From NCBI RefSeq assembly GCF_900143065.1, contig NZ_FRCX01000011.1, positions 124,001-188,000 of the forward strand: 64,000 nucleotides of DNA, in the 5' to 3' direction. Shown piece after piece: positions 62,272 through 64,000 of this stretch (its first letter is position 1; every line of letters begins with the position of its first letter). The position numbers and the translations under genes were made by a program. Source of the DNA: Duganella sacchari. GTDB taxonomy: Bacteria > Pseudomonadota > Gammaproteobacteria > Burkholderiales > Burkholderiaceae_D. Below the pieces are notes generated by a model. The model had not been told where the DNA came from, searched no databases, and was given only the letters and a program-made list of their open reading frames with translations.

Positions 62272-64000
62272 AGAAGCACTTCACCGCGCTATTGCCGCTG
62301 CTGCCACTGCTGCCGCTGTTCACACTGAACGCACAAGCTGCGCCCAGCACCACCACCACCAGCTATCCGACCTGGGATGGCAAGCAGGAGACGGTAAGTT
62401 ACACCACGCCCGACGCCGGCGCCGCGCTGCGCAGCTATACGCAATCCACCACCATGCGCGTACGCGAAGGCGGCAAGCAGGAAGTCAGCTACGCCGAATC
62501 AGCCTCACTGCCGACTGTCCGCAGCGGCAACCTCGCCTTTGACGCGCTGTTCGCACTGGCCGGCAGCGAGATGAAGCTGGACTCCGTCAAGGAGATCCGC
62601 GACGGCAGCTACAATGGCGGCAACGCCATCCCGTGCGAGTGCTTTGAAACGGGCGAGCTATGGCATTATGTCTGGACCCGCGACCTGTCCTACGCCGCTT
62701 CCCTGGGCCTCGGCATGCTGGATCCGCAACGCACCCGCAACTCGCTGCAGTTCAAACTCGCCGGCTACCGGGACGGCACACAAGCCGGCCTGCATGCCAT
62801 CGGCGACGGCTATCAGATCGTGCAGGACACCGGCAGCGGCGGCAGCTGGCCGGTCAGCACGGACCGCGTCAGCTGGGCCTTCGGCGCCGACGAAGCACTC
62901 AAAGCATTGCCAGCCGAGGAGCGCAAGGCCTTCGCGGCCCAGGCCCTGCATGCCCTCGGCAACACGTTGGAGAACGACCGTATCGCCATCTGGGATGCCG
63001 CCGACGGCTTGTACAACGGCGAAGAATCCTTCCTCGACTGGCGCGAACAAAGCTATGCCGCATGGTTGCCGGGCGAGCTGTCATACATGGCCACGTCCAA
63101 GGCCTTGTCCACCAACGCCGCGCACTACAAGGCACTTACACTGGCCGCACAACTGACGCAGGAACAAGGCGACAGCGCACGCGCGCAACGCTACGGCAGC
63201 TGGGCAGCGGATCTCAAAAAAGCCATCAACCAGCGCTTCTGGCAAGCCGACAGCGGCATGTACAGCAGCGTCACGGCCGGCCACTTCGACGGCGCGGCAC
63301 TCTACAAATACGACTGGCTGGGACAATCGCTGGCCATCGTCACCGGCATCGCCGATGCCCAGCAGGCACAGAGCATCCTTGCCCACTATCCGCATGGTCC
63401 GCTGGGGGTACCGGTGATCTGGCCGCAGCAGGCGAATACCGCCGTTTACCACAACCGCGCCATGTGGCCCTTCGTCACCGCTTACGGTTTGAAGGCGGCC
63501 GCCATCGGCGCCAACGTCGCCGTGGCGGATGCCGCCTACGATACGCTGATGCGCGGCGCCGCCACCAACCTCTCCAACATGGAGAACCTGGAATGGCTAT
63601 CGGCCCAACCCATGCTGGATGACGGCAAGCTGAGTGGGCCGGTAGTCAACTCGCGCCGCCAGCTGTGGTCTGTCGGCGGCTATCTGGGCATGGTAGTGGG
63701 CAGCGTGTTCGGCGTGCAGACCACCAATGACGGCATCGTACTCAAACCCTTCATCACCGCCAAACTGCGCCGCGAGACGTTCGCAGGCAGCGATACGATC
63801 GCGCTGGATAACCTGTCCTTGCGCGGCAAGCGCCTGCAGGTACGGGTGCACCTGCCTGCCGCCGTCGCCGGCAACGGCTACTACGCCATCGACAGCATCG
63901 TCTTGAATGGCCAGCCTGCCAGCGCGGCAATGGCTTGGGATGCGCTGGCCGATAACAACGTCATCGACATCCGCCTTGGCAAACTGCTGCCTGGCCAGAC
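62268..64000 (+). CDS. Six-hairpin (alpha/alpha)6 glycosidase-like protein (partial)
   Basis: 577 codons visible, still open at the window end. Signal peptide MKKHFTALLPLLPLLPLFTL..AQA. An (alpha/alpha)6-type catalytic region is suggested by WHYVWTRDLSYAASLGLGML, DRVSWAFGADEALKAL, LDWREQSYAAWLPGELSYMA and NMENLEWLSAQP, with a beta-sandwich beginning near residue 490. The exact GH family is not clear (GH63-, GH15- or debranching-like). Translationally coupled to the GH13 gene by a 4-nt overlap, so it should act on the same malto-oligosaccharides in the periplasm. Confidence 0.8.
   Translation, partial: MKKHFTALLPLLPLLPLFTLNAQAAPSTTTTSYPTWDGKQETVSYTTPDAGAALRSYTQSTTMRVREGGKQEVSYAESASLPTVRSGNLAFDALFALAGSEMKLDSVKEIRDGSYNGGNAIPCECFETGELWHYVWTRDLSYAASLGLGMLDPQRTRNSLQFKLAGYRDGTQAGLHAIGDGYQIVQDTGSGGSWPVSTDRVSWAFGADEALKALPAEERKAFAAQALHALGNTLENDRIAIWDAADGLYNGEESFLDWREQSYAAWLPGELSYMATSKALSTNAAHYKALTLAAQLTQEQGDSARAQRYGSWAADLKKAINQRFWQADSGMYSSVTAGHFDGAALYKYDWLGQSLAIVTGIADAQQAQSILAHYPHGPLGVPVIWPQQANTAVYHNRAMWPFVTAYGLKAAAIGANVAVADAAYDTLMRGAATNLSNMENLEWLSAQPMLDDGKLSGPVVNSRRQLWSVGGYLGMVVGSVFGVQTTNDGIVLKPFITAKLRRETFAGSDTIALDNLSLRGKRLQVRVHLPAAVAGNGYYAIDSIVLNGQPASAAMAWDALADNNVIDIRLGKLLPGQ

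Overview
The window reads as chromosome of a high-GC betaproteobacterium of the Oxalobacteraceae (Massilia/Duganella-like). This is inferred from gene content: lgt, a zapB-like/zapA pair followed by 6S RNA, groES-groEL under a CIRCE element, a glucokinase-HexR fusion of Burkholderiales type, and many large TonB-dependent receptors and secreted glycosidases. No tRNA, rRNA, CRISPR array, prophage or complete insertion sequence was seen.

Layout. 1-2.4 kb is housekeeping: the tail of a probable LysR gene, lgt, an EVE-domain gene, 6S RNA, zapA and a zapB-like gene. 2.4-11.8 kb is a galactoside block: TonB receptor, LysR regulator, a SMP-30-like protein that has lost its metal ligands, galactonate dehydratase, GH35 beta-galactosidase and an SDR that is probably galactose dehydrogenase. 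11.8-14.0 kb is groES-groEL. 14.0-16.3 kb holds an Fsr-like exporter and two small genes. 16.3-19.8 kb is a second galactose block on the minus strand (dgoK, dgoA, intact SMP-30 lactonase, GH53 galactanase). The two blocks together spell a full route: galactan to oligosaccharides, galactose, galactonate, KDGal, KDPGal, then pyruvate plus glyceraldehyde 3-phosphate (De Ley-Doudoroff pathway). LysR-type ATAC-N7-GTAT sites link them.

20-22.6 kb has a membrane-anchored unknown, a His-rich PadR regulator with its MFS exporter, and a perfect 86-bp palindrome. 22.6-43.4 kb is mainly starch/maltodextrin metabolism: glucokinase-HexR, cytoplasmic GH13 glucosidase, POT transporter, pullulanase, periplasmic alpha-amylase, phosphoglucomutase, SLC45-type sugar transporter and a GH31 enzyme resembling Cellvibrio alpha-transglucosylase. 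It is interrupted by a lipoprotein, an HxlR regulator, a GH92 mannosidase and a GAF-EAL phosphodiesterase. 57-64 kb is a further starch cluster: TonB receptor, secreted GH13 and a six-hairpin glycosidase that runs off the window. A GTAGT-N3-ACTAC-like motif that resembles the HexR box stands before nearly all of these promoters, which points to one regulon controlled by the fused HexR encoded here.

43.8-47.1 kb is an accessory stretch with less GC-rich, unrecognised genes, including a secreted HExxH protein and an IS110-like remnant. 47.1-52.5 kb has secD-secF without yajC, a NERD-helicase and a small unknown. 52.7-57.1 kb encodes an M2 dipeptidase and an S9 peptidase.
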